A stretch of DNA of 64,000 nt from Rhodonellum psychrophilum GCM71 = DSM 17998 (GCF_000381545.1 NZ_KB906692.1:1-64000); one strand, 5' to 3'. Shown: positions 53,287 through 62,922, counted from the stretch's first letter. Notes: a model not told the origin generated them from the sequence alone. Numbers and translations: made by a program.

Positions 53287-54264
53287 CTAGGAAACTAAGA
53301 TCACCTTGCCATTCCTCCCTCCTTTTTCATATTCCTTGATTGCCTCGAGAAACTCGTTAAGGGGATAAATTGCCTGAACATCCACCTTTACTTTTTCAGA
53401 CAAAAGATGGGACAATACGGTCTTGAAGGCAATCTCTCTTTGCTCATGATTGATACTTTCCATGTAGGAGGTCAACCAAAAGCCTTCTATTTTTAGATTT
53501 TTGAAAATGAGGAGTCCGCTGTTCAAGGGAATATTTTCGAGACTCAGCAATCCAAAAACCATCATTTTCCCATTGTTTTTGAGGCATGCCAAGGCTTTCG
53601 CACCTAGAATTCCACCTACGGCATCAAAAACAACGGCGACCCCCTCCCCTGTTTTTTCCATAATCACTTTTTGAAGTTTTTCTTTTTCTGTATTGATCAC
53701 AAGAGATGCGCCCAGCGATGTCAACACTTCTTTTTGTTCCTCTCTTCTGACCGTACAGGCCACTTTTATGCCTTTTTGGTTGGCCATCTGAATCACCAAC
53801 TTCCCGAAAGCAGAAGCCCCTGCGGTGACCAAAAGCCAGTCGCCTTCTTCCAAACCACTGGTCTCCAGCATCGCATAAGCTGTAAGTGGATTGACAAAAG
53901 CCTGGCAGGCTACCGCATCCGGCAATTCCTCAGGAATTGAAATGACTGATTGTACGGGAACCGTTACATATTCCTTCCAAGTTCCCAAAGCCGTAAATAT
54001 CACCTTGGTTCCCAAGGCCAAAGTTTCCTTTTCATCCATGGCATCGACTATTCCCACCGCCTCAAACCCCGCGCTACTTGGCAGTTTGGGAGTGATGCCA
54101 TACATTCCCCTGATAAACATGATATCGGAGGGATTGATATTTCTTGCCGTCACCTTGATTCTTACTTCATGGGGTTTTGGCTGAGGGATATCTGCCTCTT
54201 CGTATTTTAGAACTTCCTGAGGAAGACCAACTTCATGAAAAACTACCTGCTTCATAATGCTCAT
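53287..54264 (-). CDS. Medium-chain (zinc-independent) quinone/enoyl reductase-like protein
   Basis: 325 residues. N-terminal GroES-like domain (QEVLKYEEADIPQPKPHEVR, INPSDIMFIRGMYGITPKLP, SAGFEAVGIVDAMDEKETLA) and nucleotide domain (GDWLLVTAGASAFGKLVIQM, VVFDAVGGILGAKALACLKN). The features fit the MECR/quinone oxidoreductase branch without zinc ligands. The 103-bp space to the kinase gene and the 309-bp space to the SDR gene contain no features. NADPH-dependent reduction of enoyl thioesters or quinones is likely; which one is open. Confidence 0.87.
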   Translation of the reverse strand: MSIMKQVVFHEVGLPQEVLKYEEADIPQPKPHEVRIKVTARNINPSDIMFIRGMYGITPKLPSSAGFEAVGIVDAMDEKETLALGTKVIFTALGTWKEYVTVPVQSVISIPEELPDAVACQAFVNPLTAYAMLETSGLEEGDWLLVTAGASAFGKLVIQMANQKGIKVACTVRREEQKEVLTSLGASLVINTEKEKLQKVIMEKTGEGVAVVFDAVGGILGAKALACLKNNGKMMVFGLLSLENIPLNSGLLIFKNLKIEGFWLTSYMESINHEQREIAFKTVLSHLLSEKVKVDVQAIYPLNEFLEAIKEYEKGGRNGKVILVS

Positions 54265-54573
54265 TTTTTGATTATAAAATTTTGACTAATGTTCATTTTT
54301 TTTAAAAAAGACAAACCACAACGGCATGAAAATGAATTTTTGGATCATCCAATCCAGTCATTGACTGAAAATGATTTTGGGATACATATGAAATCCATAT
54401 CAATACAATTCATCAAATTAAGGAAAAATACTCGGTATGCATAATATATTTTTGGAACGCCAATAGTCTTTAAAAAGGATATTCTTTATCTTGAGATTTG
54501 GAACAGATTTTTCTTCTTTTTTCCCATTGGAATCGAACTTTAATTTAAAACAAATAACGGAAACCTTTAAACT
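54265..54573. other. Intergenic region between divergent genes
   Basis: 309 bp of AT-rich DNA shared by the reductase (-) and the acyl-CoA operon (+). Two AATG-T/C-TCATTTTTT segments (at about 54261 and 54291) resemble a short direct repeat and could be a regulator site. Nothing else stands out, and no clear -7 box could be assigned. Confidence 0.4.
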
Positions 54574-55341
54574 ATGGATTTATCAACTGTATTTTCACTG
54601 ATCGGTAAGGTCGCCTTGGTCACAGGTGCAAGTAAAGGCATAGGGTTAAGCATTGCTGAAGTTTTTGCCGCGGCAGGGGCCAAAGTGGTCATTAGCAGCA
54701 GAAACCAAGAAGCTTTGGATGAAATGGCCAAGTCATTAAAGCACAGAGGCTATGAAGTTTCAGGAATTACCTGTAATGTTGGGAATTTTGATGAATTGAA
54801 ACTCCTGGTGGATAAGACGGTTGAAAGATATGGCCAAATTGACGTCCTTGTCAACAACGCAGCCACAAATCCTATTTTTGGCCCCATCCATGACACAAGT
54901 TTGGAAGCTTATGAAAAAATCATGGATGTCAACCTCAAAGCTCCCTTCCAATTGATGAAGCTTTGTTTCCCTTATTTAAGGGAGTCAGCGGAGGCATCCG
55001 TCATCAACATCAGTTCGATTGGCGGCATTTCACCAGAACCGGGCTTGGGAATGTACAGTGTCAGTAAGGCAGCACTTATCTCCATGACCAAGGTTTTTGC
55101 TAAAGAATGGGGCGACCATGGGATTAGAGTCAATGCATTGTGCCCGGGATTGATCAAAACCAAATTTTCAGAAGCCCTCTGGAGCAATGACAAAATCATG
55201 CAATCCATGATCAAGCAACTCGCAATCAAACGAATCGGCACCAGTGACGAGATCGCTTCAATGGCACTGTTCTTGGCAACTTCTGCTTCCTCATACACCA
55301 CGGGTGCAGTCCTGACAGCAGATGGTGGTTTTACAATTTAG
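54574..55341 (+). CDS. Short-chain dehydrogenase/reductase (SDR)
   Basis: 255 residues, classical SDR. GASKGIGLSIAEVFAAAGAK is the cofactor loop, INISSIGG holds the catalytic Ser, YSVSKAAL the catalytic Tyr and Lys, and LCPGLIKTKFSEAL the substrate side. First gene of a four-gene plus-strand operon (the next starts 11 bp later). In the Pseudomonas levulinate pathway the corresponding LvaD-type reductase makes 4-hydroxyacyl-CoA from the 4-oxo form; a similar role is suggested here by gene context but any oxo/hydroxyacyl-CoA is possible. Confidence 0.92.
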   Translation: MDLSTVFSLIGKVALVTGASKGIGLSIAEVFAAAGAKVVISSRNQEALDEMAKSLKHRGYEVSGITCNVGNFDELKLLVDKTVERYGQIDVLVNNAATNPIFGPIHDTSLEAYEKIMDVNLKAPFQLMKLCFPYLRESAEASVINISSIGGISPEPGLGMYSVSKAALISMTKVFAKEWGDHGIRVNALCPGLIKTKFSEALWSNDKIMQSMIKQLAIKRIGTSDEIASMALFLATSASSYTTGAVLTADGGFTI

Positions 55342-55352
55342 CCCAATATTTA

Positions 55353-56561
55353 ATGCAATATTCAAGCAGCTCTTCCTCAAAAAAAGTGGAAGAATTAGTA
55401 CCCAAATATGATCTGTTTATTCAAAAACACCTTTTTCCGATCGAAAAAGAAATTATTTATGGATCCTTCAAGTCCAATTTGCCTAGACTCCAAGCACTAA
55501 GGGAAATCGCCAAAAAAGAGGGCCTTTTTGCTCCGCACCTTAGTCTACATGAAGGTGGTCTTGGATTGGAATTGATGGAATTTGCAAGGATTTCGGAAGT
55601 TTTGGGAAAAAGCCCCTTGGGACATTATATCTTCAATTGTCAGGCACCTGATATTGGCAACATGGAATTGCTTCATCAATTTGCCAATGAAATGCTCAAG
55701 GAAAAGTACCTCGTGCCTCTGCAACGTGGTGATATCCGCAGTTGCTTTGCCATGACCGAGCCCAACAATGCCGGTAGCAACCCGGTACATCTATCCACAC
55801 GTGCCACCCTTGAAGGAAATGAGTACGTGATCAATGGGCACAAATGGTTTACTTCCTCCGCTGATGGCGCAAATTTCACGATCGTCATGGCCATTACTGA
55901 TCCCGATAACCCAAATCCCTACCAAAGAGCAAGCATGCTCCTGGTGCCCTTGGATAATCCAGGCTATCAACTGGTCCGGAATATACCCATCATGGGCGAT
56001 ATCGGGGACGATTACATGTCACATGGAGAAGTTACCTTCACGAATTGTAGGGTTCCTTCCAGTTATTTGATCGGAAAGGAAGGGCAAGGCTTTGCATTGG
56101 CACAAGAAAGGCTTGGTCCAGGAAGAATCCACCATTGTATGCGCTGGATCGGCATTTGTGAAAGAGCGCTGGATCTGATGTGCAGAAGGGCTCTGGACAG
56201 AGAGTTGGATCCCGGCAAACCCTTATCCTCTCAGCAGACGATCCAAAACTGGATAGCTGAAAGTGCAGCGGATATCAAGGCCTCACGCTTGCTGGTTTTG
56301 GAAACGGCTTACCAAATCCAACACTTCGGTGCAAAATCTGCAAAGGAAGATATATCCACCATCAAATTTTTTGTATCCGGAGTAATGATGAAAATAATCG
56401 ACAGGGCGATACAAGTCCATGGAGCTTTGGGTATCACCGATGATACGGTGCTTTCATTTTGGTACCGACACGAACGTGGAGCCAAGATCTACGATGGTCC
56501 GGACGAAGTCCATAAATCAGTCTTGGCGCGTCGCATTCTAAAATCCTATTCAAAACCATGA
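55353..56561 (+). CDS. Acyl-CoA dehydrogenase, ACAD10/11-like
   Basis: 402 residues with the three-part acyl-CoA dehydrogenase fold: N-terminal helical (to about 120), beta domain (CFAMTEPNNAGSNPVHLSTR and HKWFTSSADGANFTIVM, about 125-240), C-terminal helical with FAD contacts (LGPGRIHHCMRWIGICERA, QVHGALGITDDTV). The final YDGPDEVHKSVLARR and the LGPGRIHH block are characteristic of ACAD10/ACAD11-type proteins rather than of the fatty-acid FadE type. It overlaps the phosphotransferase gene by 4 bp. In ACAD11-type systems this domain acts on a phosphorylated 4-hydroxyacyl-CoA, eliminating phosphate. Confidence 0.92.
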   Translation: MQYSSSSSSKKVEELVPKYDLFIQKHLFPIEKEIIYGSFKSNLPRLQALREIAKKEGLFAPHLSLHEGGLGLELMEFARISEVLGKSPLGHYIFNCQAPDIGNMELLHQFANEMLKEKYLVPLQRGDIRSCFAMTEPNNAGSNPVHLSTRATLEGNEYVINGHKWFTSSADGANFTIVMAITDPDNPNPYQRASMLLVPLDNPGYQLVRNIPIMGDIGDDYMSHGEVTFTNCRVPSSYLIGKEGQGFALAQERLGPGRIHHCMRWIGICERALDLMCRRALDRELDPGKPLSSQQTIQNWIAESAADIKASRLLVLETAYQIQHFGAKSAKEDISTIKFFVSGVMMKIIDRAIQVHGALGITDDTVLSFWYRHERGAKIYDGPDEVHKSVLARRILKSYSKP

Positions 56562-57601
56562 GTACCTCCCTACCGCATGATTCTTCGAAATTGGATAATA
56601 TCATTCCATTTTTAGCAGAAAAGCTGGACCTGAATCCCAGTCAAATGGCGATTGAAAGGTTTGAAGGGGGATTTTCCAATCTCACCTTTGAAATCAAAAC
56701 CGATCAAGGAAACTATGTTATGCGGCGTCCGCCCTTTGGTCTTAAAATCAGCAAGGCACATGATATGGTGCGGGAGTATAGGATTTTGGAAGGATTGGAA
56801 AAAGCGGGCTATTCAAAAATTCCAAAGCCCATTCTTTGTTGCGAAGATGAATCCATCATCGGCGCTCCATTTTTCATCATGGAAAAAGTGGATGGTTTGA
56901 TCCTCAGAAATAAATTGCCAGAAGGAAAACCGCTCAGCAAAGAATTTTTCAGCAAACTTTCCAGAAACAGCATCGATGTTTTGCTGGAACTCCATCAATT
57001 GGAGCTTTCAAAATCTGGACTGGATCAGCTTGGAAAACCGGAAGGCTATGTAGAAAGGCAAGTTTCCGGTTGGTCTGAGCGCTACTTCAACTCCCAGACT
57101 GAAGACATCCCGGAAATGAGCGCGATATCTGAATGGTTGAAAATGAATTTGCCTTCAGCGCAAAACATTGGATTTATCCACAATGATTTCAAATATGACA
57201 ATCTTGTACTCGGAGGTCCTGAGGATCCCAGAATAAGGGCGGTTTTGGATTGGGAAATGGCTACGGTTGGTGATCCATTGATGGATTTGGGTACCACTTT
57301 GGCCTATTGGGCAGAAGAAGGTGATCCGGAAATCCTTAAAATGTTCAACCTCAGCTATCCTTCCGGGAATTTCACCAAGGCTGAGGTGATTGCCTATTAT
57401 GCCTCAAAGAGCAACTTGGATCTTGAGCACATTCTTTTCTATTATATTTTTGGTGTTTTTAAAGTGGGGGTAATTGCCCAACAAATCTATAAGCGTTTTC
57501 AAATGGGATTTGCGAGGGACCCCAGATTTTCAGCTTTGATCCATGTGGTCAAGGCCTGTGGAAAAACCGCTTGGAACAGCATTCAAACCAATACAATCTA
57601 A
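56558..57601 (+). CDS. Aminoglycoside-phosphotransferase-like kinase (ACAD10/11, LvaA type)
   Basis: 347 residues, APH/choline-kinase fold. ERFEGGFSNLTFEIKTDQGN is the nucleotide loop, YVMRRPPFG the phosphate-anchoring region, FIHNDFKYDNLVL the Brenner motif with catalytic Asp (HxDxxxxN), and AVLDWEMATVGDPLMDLG the metal-binding Asp motif. In mammals this domain is fused to acyl-CoA dehydrogenase in ACAD10/11; in Pseudomonas the stand-alone LvaA phosphorylates 4-hydroxyvaleryl-CoA. Here it is separate but overlaps the dehydrogenase gene (4 bp) and is followed 3 bp later by 3-hydroxyacyl-CoA dehydrogenase. Confidence 0.93.
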   Translation: MSTSLPHDSSKLDNIIPFLAEKLDLNPSQMAIERFEGGFSNLTFEIKTDQGNYVMRRPPFGLKISKAHDMVREYRILEGLEKAGYSKIPKPILCCEDESIIGAPFFIMEKVDGLILRNKLPEGKPLSKEFFSKLSRNSIDVLLELHQLELSKSGLDQLGKPEGYVERQVSGWSERYFNSQTEDIPEMSAISEWLKMNLPSAQNIGFIHNDFKYDNLVLGGPEDPRIRAVLDWEMATVGDPLMDLGTTLAYWAEEGDPEILKMFNLSYPSGNFTKAEVIAYYASKSNLDLEHILFYYIFGVFKVGVIAQQIYKRFQMGFARDPRFSALIHVVKACGKTAWNSIQTNTI

Positions 57602-57604
57602 ACC

Positions 57605-58483
57605 ATGGAAATACAAAAAGTATGCATTCTCGGTGCCGGTAACCTCGGAAGCAGGGTTGCCCTGCAATCCGCCATTTCTGGTTATCAAGTGACAGTATAT
57701 GACATCGATCCCAATGCATTTGAAAATGCTAAAAAAACAATGTCCAAAATACTTTACCAACTTGAAAAGGAGGGCATAGTCACCAAGGAGGATTCAACCG
57801 ACTCCATGAATAGAATTCACTTCACATTAGACGTACAAGAAGCGGTAAATGAAGCAGATATTATCAATGAAAGTGTGCTTGAGGATGTGGAAATCAAGCA
57901 AAAGGTATGGACTCAATTTGGAGAAATTGCCCCTGAAAAAACCATTTTCACCACCAATACTTCCTACCTGCTTCCTTCTATGTTTGCTTCATTTACAGGC
58001 AGGCCAGAGAAATTTTGTGCACTCCATTTTCATGATGTTTTTTATTCCCGGGTGGTGGACATCATGCCTCATTTGGGAACAGATCCTACCTTAATTCCCC
58101 TTTTGGAAGAATTCGGAAAATCCCTGAACCAAGTGCCGGTATTGGTCAAAAAAGAAAATCATGGCTATATATTCAATTCCATGCTGATGGCCTTTGTGGG
58201 TGCTGCCGGTAAACTCCTGACGAATGATGTGGCGAACATTTCCGATATCGATAAATCTTGGATGGTGAACTTCCACATGCCGATGGGTCCATTTGGGATA
58301 TTGGATAGTGTTGGATTGGATACTGCCTGGCATGTGACCCGGAATATGCCAGACAAATCCTCACAAGCCTTTGCGGCATTGTTGAAAACCTATATCGATG
58401 CAGGAAAATTGGGCGAAAAATCCGGTGAGGGATTTTATTCTTATCCAAAACCGTCCTATAGAGATGCGGATTTTCTTAGATAA
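57605..58483 (+). CDS. 3-hydroxyacyl-CoA dehydrogenase
   Basis: 292 residues. VCILGAGNLGSRVALQSAIS is the NAD-binding loop, ESVLEDVEIKQKVW and TTNTSYLLPS the catalytic-site Ser/Asn region, LHFHDVFYSRVVDIMPH the His-Glu-like pair region, and the C-terminal helical domain (YIFNSMLMAFVGAAGKLLTN) is present. It converts 3-hydroxyacyl-CoA to 3-oxoacyl-CoA with NAD. It is the last gene of the SDR/ACAD/kinase operon and fits as the step after kinase and dehydrogenase shift a 4-hydroxy to a 3-hydroxy group. Substrate chain length is not indicated. Confidence 0.93.
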   Translation: MEIQKVCILGAGNLGSRVALQSAISGYQVTVYDIDPNAFENAKKTMSKILYQLEKEGIVTKEDSTDSMNRIHFTLDVQEAVNEADIINESVLEDVEIKQKVWTQFGEIAPEKTIFTTNTSYLLPSMFASFTGRPEKFCALHFHDVFYSRVVDIMPHLGTDPTLIPLLEEFGKSLNQVPVLVKKENHGYIFNSMLMAFVGAAGKLLTNDVANISDIDKSWMVNFHMPMGPFGILDSVGLDTAWHVTRNMPDKSSQAFAALLKTYIDAGKLGEKSGEGFYSYPKPSYRDADFLR

Positions 58484-58537
58484 ATCCTTTTTTTGGATTA
58501 GATTCGTGGCTATCTGAAATCTTAGCCCAAATTTCAT

Positions 58538-60964
58538 TTGTCACCCAACTTCCGAACCCTAATCCTCTCCGTTTTCTTTGCGATAGGACTTTTCCTATTT
58601 GCAAACCAAAATGGATACAGTCAAATGTTACTTCAAGATGACGCTGGGTCCTCCCCGGTTTCCATCTTTGAATTTTCCAAAATCGCCAATGTTGGAAGTG
58701 AGGAATTGTCTCTCAGCGAATTGCTGGACAAGGAAAGTAGCTTAGAATTTCAACCCATTCAAGGTACCAACACCAATTTGGGATTTACGACCGATAAATA
58801 TTGGCTTAAATTTTCCTTTCACAACGAAAGTGAAGAAGATCTTCACTTTTATTTGGAAACAGGCAGACCCATCACGGACAAGGTGGATTTGTACTTTATT
58901 TCCACCTCGGGAGATACGGTACAAATGAAAAACGGGGACCTCATTCCATTCAAAGAAAGGAGTTTCCCCCACCGGAAAATCATTTTTCCAATTTCCTTGG
59001 CGCCGGGAAATCAATATACCTACTACTTGCATTATCAGAGTGATGGTGAAGTCATCAACCTTCCTCTTCAACTCCATACCAAAACCAGCCTGATTTTAAG
59101 TGCCTATTTTGATCAACTCATATTTGGCGTTTTTTATGGCGTATTGGTTTTGGCAGGGGTCATCTATTTATTCTTTTATTTCGGCATAAAGGAAAAAAGT
59201 TTTCTTCTTTATGTGGCATATGTAATTTCTGTCGCATTGTTGCACTTGGCGCTGGATGGTTTTTTTTTCCAATACTTCGCTCCTGATGCGGGATGGTTTT
59301 CCAGGTATTCTGTGCTGATTTTCGCAACCTTATCAGCTTTGGCTTTTGGGAGATACACCCAAACCTACCTAAAGGCAAAAGAAATTAGCACTAAACTCAA
59401 CACCGCTTTCAATGGACTATCCATTGCCTTGATTTTATTGTTGGCGTCCATTTTCTTCATAGAAAAGGGATTGGCACTGTATTACCCAATCGTCAATATT
59501 CTTGGATTCATCCTGTTGTTCCTGATTGTGTATTCCCTCCTTTTGGGATATTGGACTAAAAAGGCACCGGACATTTTCTTCAGCATCGGCATACTCTGTT
59601 TCTTCCTGGGATTTCTTGTGTTTCTACTCAATAATTTCAGTGCAATTCCGAATTCCTTTCTTACCGAAAACAGTTCGAAATTGGGCACTGGAATGGAAAT
59701 TGTATTTCTTTCTCTTTCGATGGCCAACAGAATAAGACTTTTGAAAACCGAAAAGGAAAAAATTCAGGAAGTAGCCTTGTTTAGGGCGCAGGAATCAAAT
59801 CAGATCAAAACTTTCTTCCTTTCCAACATCAGCCATGAACTCCGAACCCCTCTCAATGCAATAATTGGCTTGTCCAGATCGATCCAGGAGAGTACAATGA
59901 GCGAGAATGTAAAAGAAGACCTTCAAGTAATTCAATACTCTTCCCTTGGTCTTCTAGGGGCCATTGACGATATCCTAGACTTCTCCAAAATCGAAAAAAA
60001 GGAGCTGAAACTGGAAATTAAGTCTTTTGATTTCTATAAACTCCTGCGCGAGATAAAATCGAATTATGAGAAACAATGCAGGGACAAAGGATTGACCTTC
60101 ATTTTTGAGGAATCCAATAATCTGCCTAAAACCCTGATTGGGGACCTGGCCAGAACCCGGCAAATCATTCAAAACATTCTCAACAACGCCATAAAGTTTA
60201 CGGCCTCAGGGGAAGTTAAAATGAAGATTCTTTCAAATGTAACCTCCGAAAAATCGGTTAATCTCCAAGTGGAAATCTCAGACACTGGTATTGGGATAAA
60301 AAAAGAAAAGCTGGACAGTATTTTTGAATCTTTTATTCAGGGCCAATTAGATGACAAACGAGAGTTCGGTGGTTTTGGCTTGGGCCTTTGCATTGTCCAT
60401 AATTTGGTGGAGCTGCATGGCGGTAAGGTATCCCTGGAAAGTGAGGAGGAAAAAGGAACAAGGGTAAGCCTGGAAATCCCTTATGATCTACCAGATCCAT
60501 TGCTTGAAAAAACATTGGCAAAGACCCCTGAAAAAGAGATTTTTGAACTGGAAGAAAAATGGATCTTGGTGGTGGAAGACAATCCCGTCAACCAATTGGT
60601 GATGAAATCCACGCTTCGGAAATGGAAACATTTCCCCTTTGAAATCGTCGGCAATGGCTTGGAGTGTTTAGAGAAAATAAAAACCCATAAATTCGACCTG
60701 ATTTTGATGGATCTTCAAATGCCTGTAATGGATGGATATGAGGCTACCCTGGCGATCCGAAAAGGGGAATGTGGGGAAAAGATGATCAATATCCCGATTA
60801 TCGCGGTGACCGCTGATGCAACAGACCGGGCAAAGAGGAAAGTTATGGAGGTGGGAATGGATGAATACATCTCCAAACCCATGGATAAAGATGAGCTCTA
60901 CACCAAGATCAATGCCTGCCTAAAAGCCAAGGAAGTCGCTTTGACAGAAACCGGAAATAGATAA
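58538..60964 (+). CDS. 7TM-DISM hybrid histidine kinase with receiver domain
   Basis: 808 residues from a TTG start that gives a proper signal peptide (FRTLILSVFFAIGLFLFANQ). N-terminal 7TMR-DISMED2 periplasmic domain (about 30-185; DKYWLKFSFHNESEEDLHFY), seven membrane helices (about 190-390), a histidine kinase (H433 in ISHELRTPLNAIIG; N box NNAIKFT; G boxes SDTGIGIK and GFGLGLCIV) and a C-terminal receiver domain (EDNPVNQLVM, phosphorylated Asp725 in ILMDLQMPVMDGYE, KPMD). This is a carbohydrate-sensing type architecture common in Bacteroidota. It lies 54 bp after the HADH gene, so partial read-through is possible. The TrmB gene is convergent with a 1-bp gap. Confidence 0.95.
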   Translation: MSPNFRTLILSVFFAIGLFLFANQNGYSQMLLQDDAGSSPVSIFEFSKIANVGSEELSLSELLDKESSLEFQPIQGTNTNLGFTTDKYWLKFSFHNESEEDLHFYLETGRPITDKVDLYFISTSGDTVQMKNGDLIPFKERSFPHRKIIFPISLAPGNQYTYYLHYQSDGEVINLPLQLHTKTSLILSAYFDQLIFGVFYGVLVLAGVIYLFFYFGIKEKSFLLYVAYVISVALLHLALDGFFFQYFAPDAGWFSRYSVLIFATLSALAFGRYTQTYLKAKEISTKLNTAFNGLSIALILLLASIFFIEKGLALYYPIVNILGFILLFLIVYSLLLGYWTKKAPDIFFSIGILCFFLGFLVFLLNNFSAIPNSFLTENSSKLGTGMEIVFLSLSMANRIRLLKTEKEKIQEVALFRAQESNQIKTFFLSNISHELRTPLNAIIGLSRSIQESTMSENVKEDLQVIQYSSLGLLGAIDDILDFSKIEKKELKLEIKSFDFYKLLREIKSNYEKQCRDKGLTFIFEESNNLPKTLIGDLARTRQIIQNILNNAIKFTASGEVKMKILSNVTSEKSVNLQVEISDTGIGIKKEKLDSIFESFIQGQLDDKREFGGFGLGLCIVHNLVELHGGKVSLESEEEKGTRVSLEIPYDLPDPLLEKTLAKTPEKEIFELEEKWILVVEDNPVNQLVMKSTLRKWKHFPFEIVGNGLECLEKIKTHKFDLILMDLQMPVMDGYEATLAIRKGECGEKMINIPIIAVTADATDRAKRKVMEVGMDEYISKPMDKDELYTKINACLKAKEVALTETGNR

Positions 60965-60965
60965 T

Positions 60966-61628
60966 CTAATCCTTAAACCTAAACTTGAGGTACTTGATCT
61001 TTTCTCCCTTGTCACTGAAGATCTTCTCGTATTTTGTTTTGATCCCAAAATGTTCGTCTCTCCATTCGGATTGGTCAAAATCCGAGGTTTCTGCTAAAAT
61101 TTCACAGTCCTCTCTTTCCGACACGATGCCAAGGGTATAGTCAAAAAGTGGCGTATTGTCGGTTTTGAAATGAACAATCCCCTCTTTTTTCAAAATGGAT
61201 TTATACATCTCCAAAAACTTTGGATAGGTTAGCCGTCGTTTTTCATCACCCTCTCTTACATAGGGATCGGGAAAAGTGATCCATATTTCACTCAACTCAT
61301 CTTTTTCAAAATATTTGTCCAAAAGTTGGATTTGTGCCCTCAGAAATGCGACATTTTCCAATCCCTGCTCAATCGCGATTTTGCTCCCTTTCCATAAACG
61401 GGATCCTTTGATATCGACCCCGATAAAATTAAGGTCCGGATATACAGCTGCCAGGCCAACTGAAAATTCACCTCTTCCACAGGCCAATTCCACCACGATG
61501 GGATTGTTGTTTTCAAATTGATCGGACCCCCAATTGCCTTTGATATTATCAAAAATTTCCTTTCCGGGCTGGACTACATTTTTGTTGTCTAGGTTTTCCC
61601 GGTATCTCTGAAGCTTATTCCTACTCAT
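60966..61628 (-). CDS. trmB: tRNA (guanine-N7-)-methyltransferase
   Basis: 220 residues from the ATG at 61628 (MSRNKLQRYRENLDN); ten further upstream codons overlap folC and are not family-like. SAM methyltransferase of the TrmB type: VVELACGRGEFSVGLAAVYP, IGVDIKGSRLWKGSKIAIEQ, and WITFPDPYVREGDEKRRLTY with the catalytic DP motif. It methylates guanine 46 in tRNA. It starts 1 bp after the folC stop, so the two share a transcript. Confidence 0.95.
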   Translation of the reverse strand: MSRNKLQRYRENLDNKNVVQPGKEIFDNIKGNWGSDQFENNNPIVVELACGRGEFSVGLAAVYPDLNFIGVDIKGSRLWKGSKIAIEQGLENVAFLRAQIQLLDKYFEKDELSEIWITFPDPYVREGDEKRRLTYPKFLEMYKSILKKEGIVHFKTDNTPLFDYTLGIVSEREDCEILAETSDFDQSEWRDEHFGIKTKYEKIFSDKGEKIKYLKFRFKD

Positions 61629-61629
61629 T

Positions 61630-62922
61630 TTATAAATCGTTGACTTCGGCGACCACAAAGGTACTGCCTCCTATAAATATCAAATCATTTTTATTGGCCC
61701 TTGCTTTGGCGATTCCAATCGCCTCATTTACATCGTTTACGACCTTTCCGATCAATCCCTGCTTCGTTGCATGTTCATAAAGGACATCTGCTTGCATCGC
61801 CCGTGGAATCTTGGCTTGGCAAAAAAAGTATTCCGCCTTTTTGGGCAAGAGCGAAAGCACTTTGGAAACATCTTTGTCATTCACCATGCCTATCACCATA
61901 AACAAATGATCATAAGGGACTTCAGCGATTTGCTCAACAATGTACTTGATACCATCTTCGTTGTGTCCCGTGTCGCAAATCACCCTGGGATGCTCCTGAA
62001 TCGTCTGCCATCTACCCTTCAGCCCCGTATTTTTAACGATATTCCTTAGGCCGTTTTTGACATGAATTTCTTCAATGGAAATCCCCATGTTCTGGAGGAC
62101 ATCAGTGGCTTTCAAAATACCTGCAAGATTCTTGGCCTGGTAATTCCCATGGAGATCCATTTCAAGGAAATCAGGTTTTCCATCCTTTAAAACCTTAAAC
62201 AAACTATTGATGTGTATAGGGCTATCTTTTTGTTTTTCAACATAATAAAAATATTCAGAAAAATACAATGGGGCGTTCATGGCCTTTGCCTTTTCAATGA
62301 AAACGAGGCTGGTTTCCTCTTGTCTTTGGCTAATGACCACGGGCACATTTTCCTTGATGATACCGGCTTTTTCACCGGCAATTTCAGGAAGTGTGTTTCC
62401 TAAAAATTGCATATGGTCATACCCAATGTTGGTGATCAAACAGAGTATGGGATGGATGATGTTGGTGCTGTCAAACTTTCCACCCATGCCTACCTCCACA
62501 ACAGCATAGTCAACTTTCTCTTTGGCAAAATGCCAAAAGGCCATACCGACGGTCATCTCAAAAAAACTTGGCTGTTTTTCCTCAAAAAACTGTTTGTTTT
62601 TTGCCACAAACTCCACCACTTCTTCTTCAGGAATTTCATTTCCATTGATCTTGATCCGTTCTGTGAATGATTTGAGGTGCGGAGAAGTATACAAACCAAC
62701 CTTGAAGCCGGCTTCTTGGAGAATGGAAGCAATGGCATGGGATGAACTCCCCTTGCCATTGGTACCTGCGATATGGATGCTCTTGAATTGATTCTGAGGA
62801 TTCCCCAAAAGGTCACACAGAGCAAGTGTATTGCTCAAGTCTTTTTTGAAAGCTGCTCCACCTATGCGTTGAAACATGGGCAAAGCATTGAACAAGTAGT
62901 CCAAGGTTTGGGGATAATCCAT
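61630..62922 (-). CDS. folC: Bifunctional dihydrofolate/folylpolyglutamate synthase
   Basis: 430 residues. The Mur ligase-like P loop is in SIHIAGTNGKGSSSHAIASI, followed by GLYTSPHLKSFTERIKINGN and the metal/ATP region VVEVGMGGKFDSTNII, GYDHMQFLGNTLPEIAGEKA, and the C-terminal ligase domain with GRWQTIQEHPRVICDTGHNE. It joins glutamate to dihydropteroate and to folates. The start lies 4 bp after the stop of the TonB-like gene on the same strand and the end abuts trmB; the operon order exbD-like, TonB-like, folC, trmB is seen widely in Bacteroidota. Confidence 0.95.
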   Translation of the reverse strand: MDYPQTLDYLFNALPMFQRIGGAAFKKDLSNTLALCDLLGNPQNQFKSIHIAGTNGKGSSSHAIASILQEAGFKVGLYTSPHLKSFTERIKINGNEIPEEEVVEFVAKNKQFFEEKQPSFFEMTVGMAFWHFAKEKVDYAVVEVGMGGKFDSTNIIHPILCLITNIGYDHMQFLGNTLPEIAGEKAGIIKENVPVVISQRQEETSLVFIEKAKAMNAPLYFSEYFYYVEKQKDSPIHINSLFKVLKDGKPDFLEMDLHGNYQAKNLAGILKATDVLQNMGISIEEIHVKNGLRNIVKNTGLKGRWQTIQEHPRVICDTGHNEDGIKYIVEQIAEVPYDHLFMVIGMVNDKDVSKVLSLLPKKAEYFFCQAKIPRAMQADVLYEHATKQGLIGKVVNDVNEAIGIAKARANKNDLIFIGGSTFVVAEVNDL

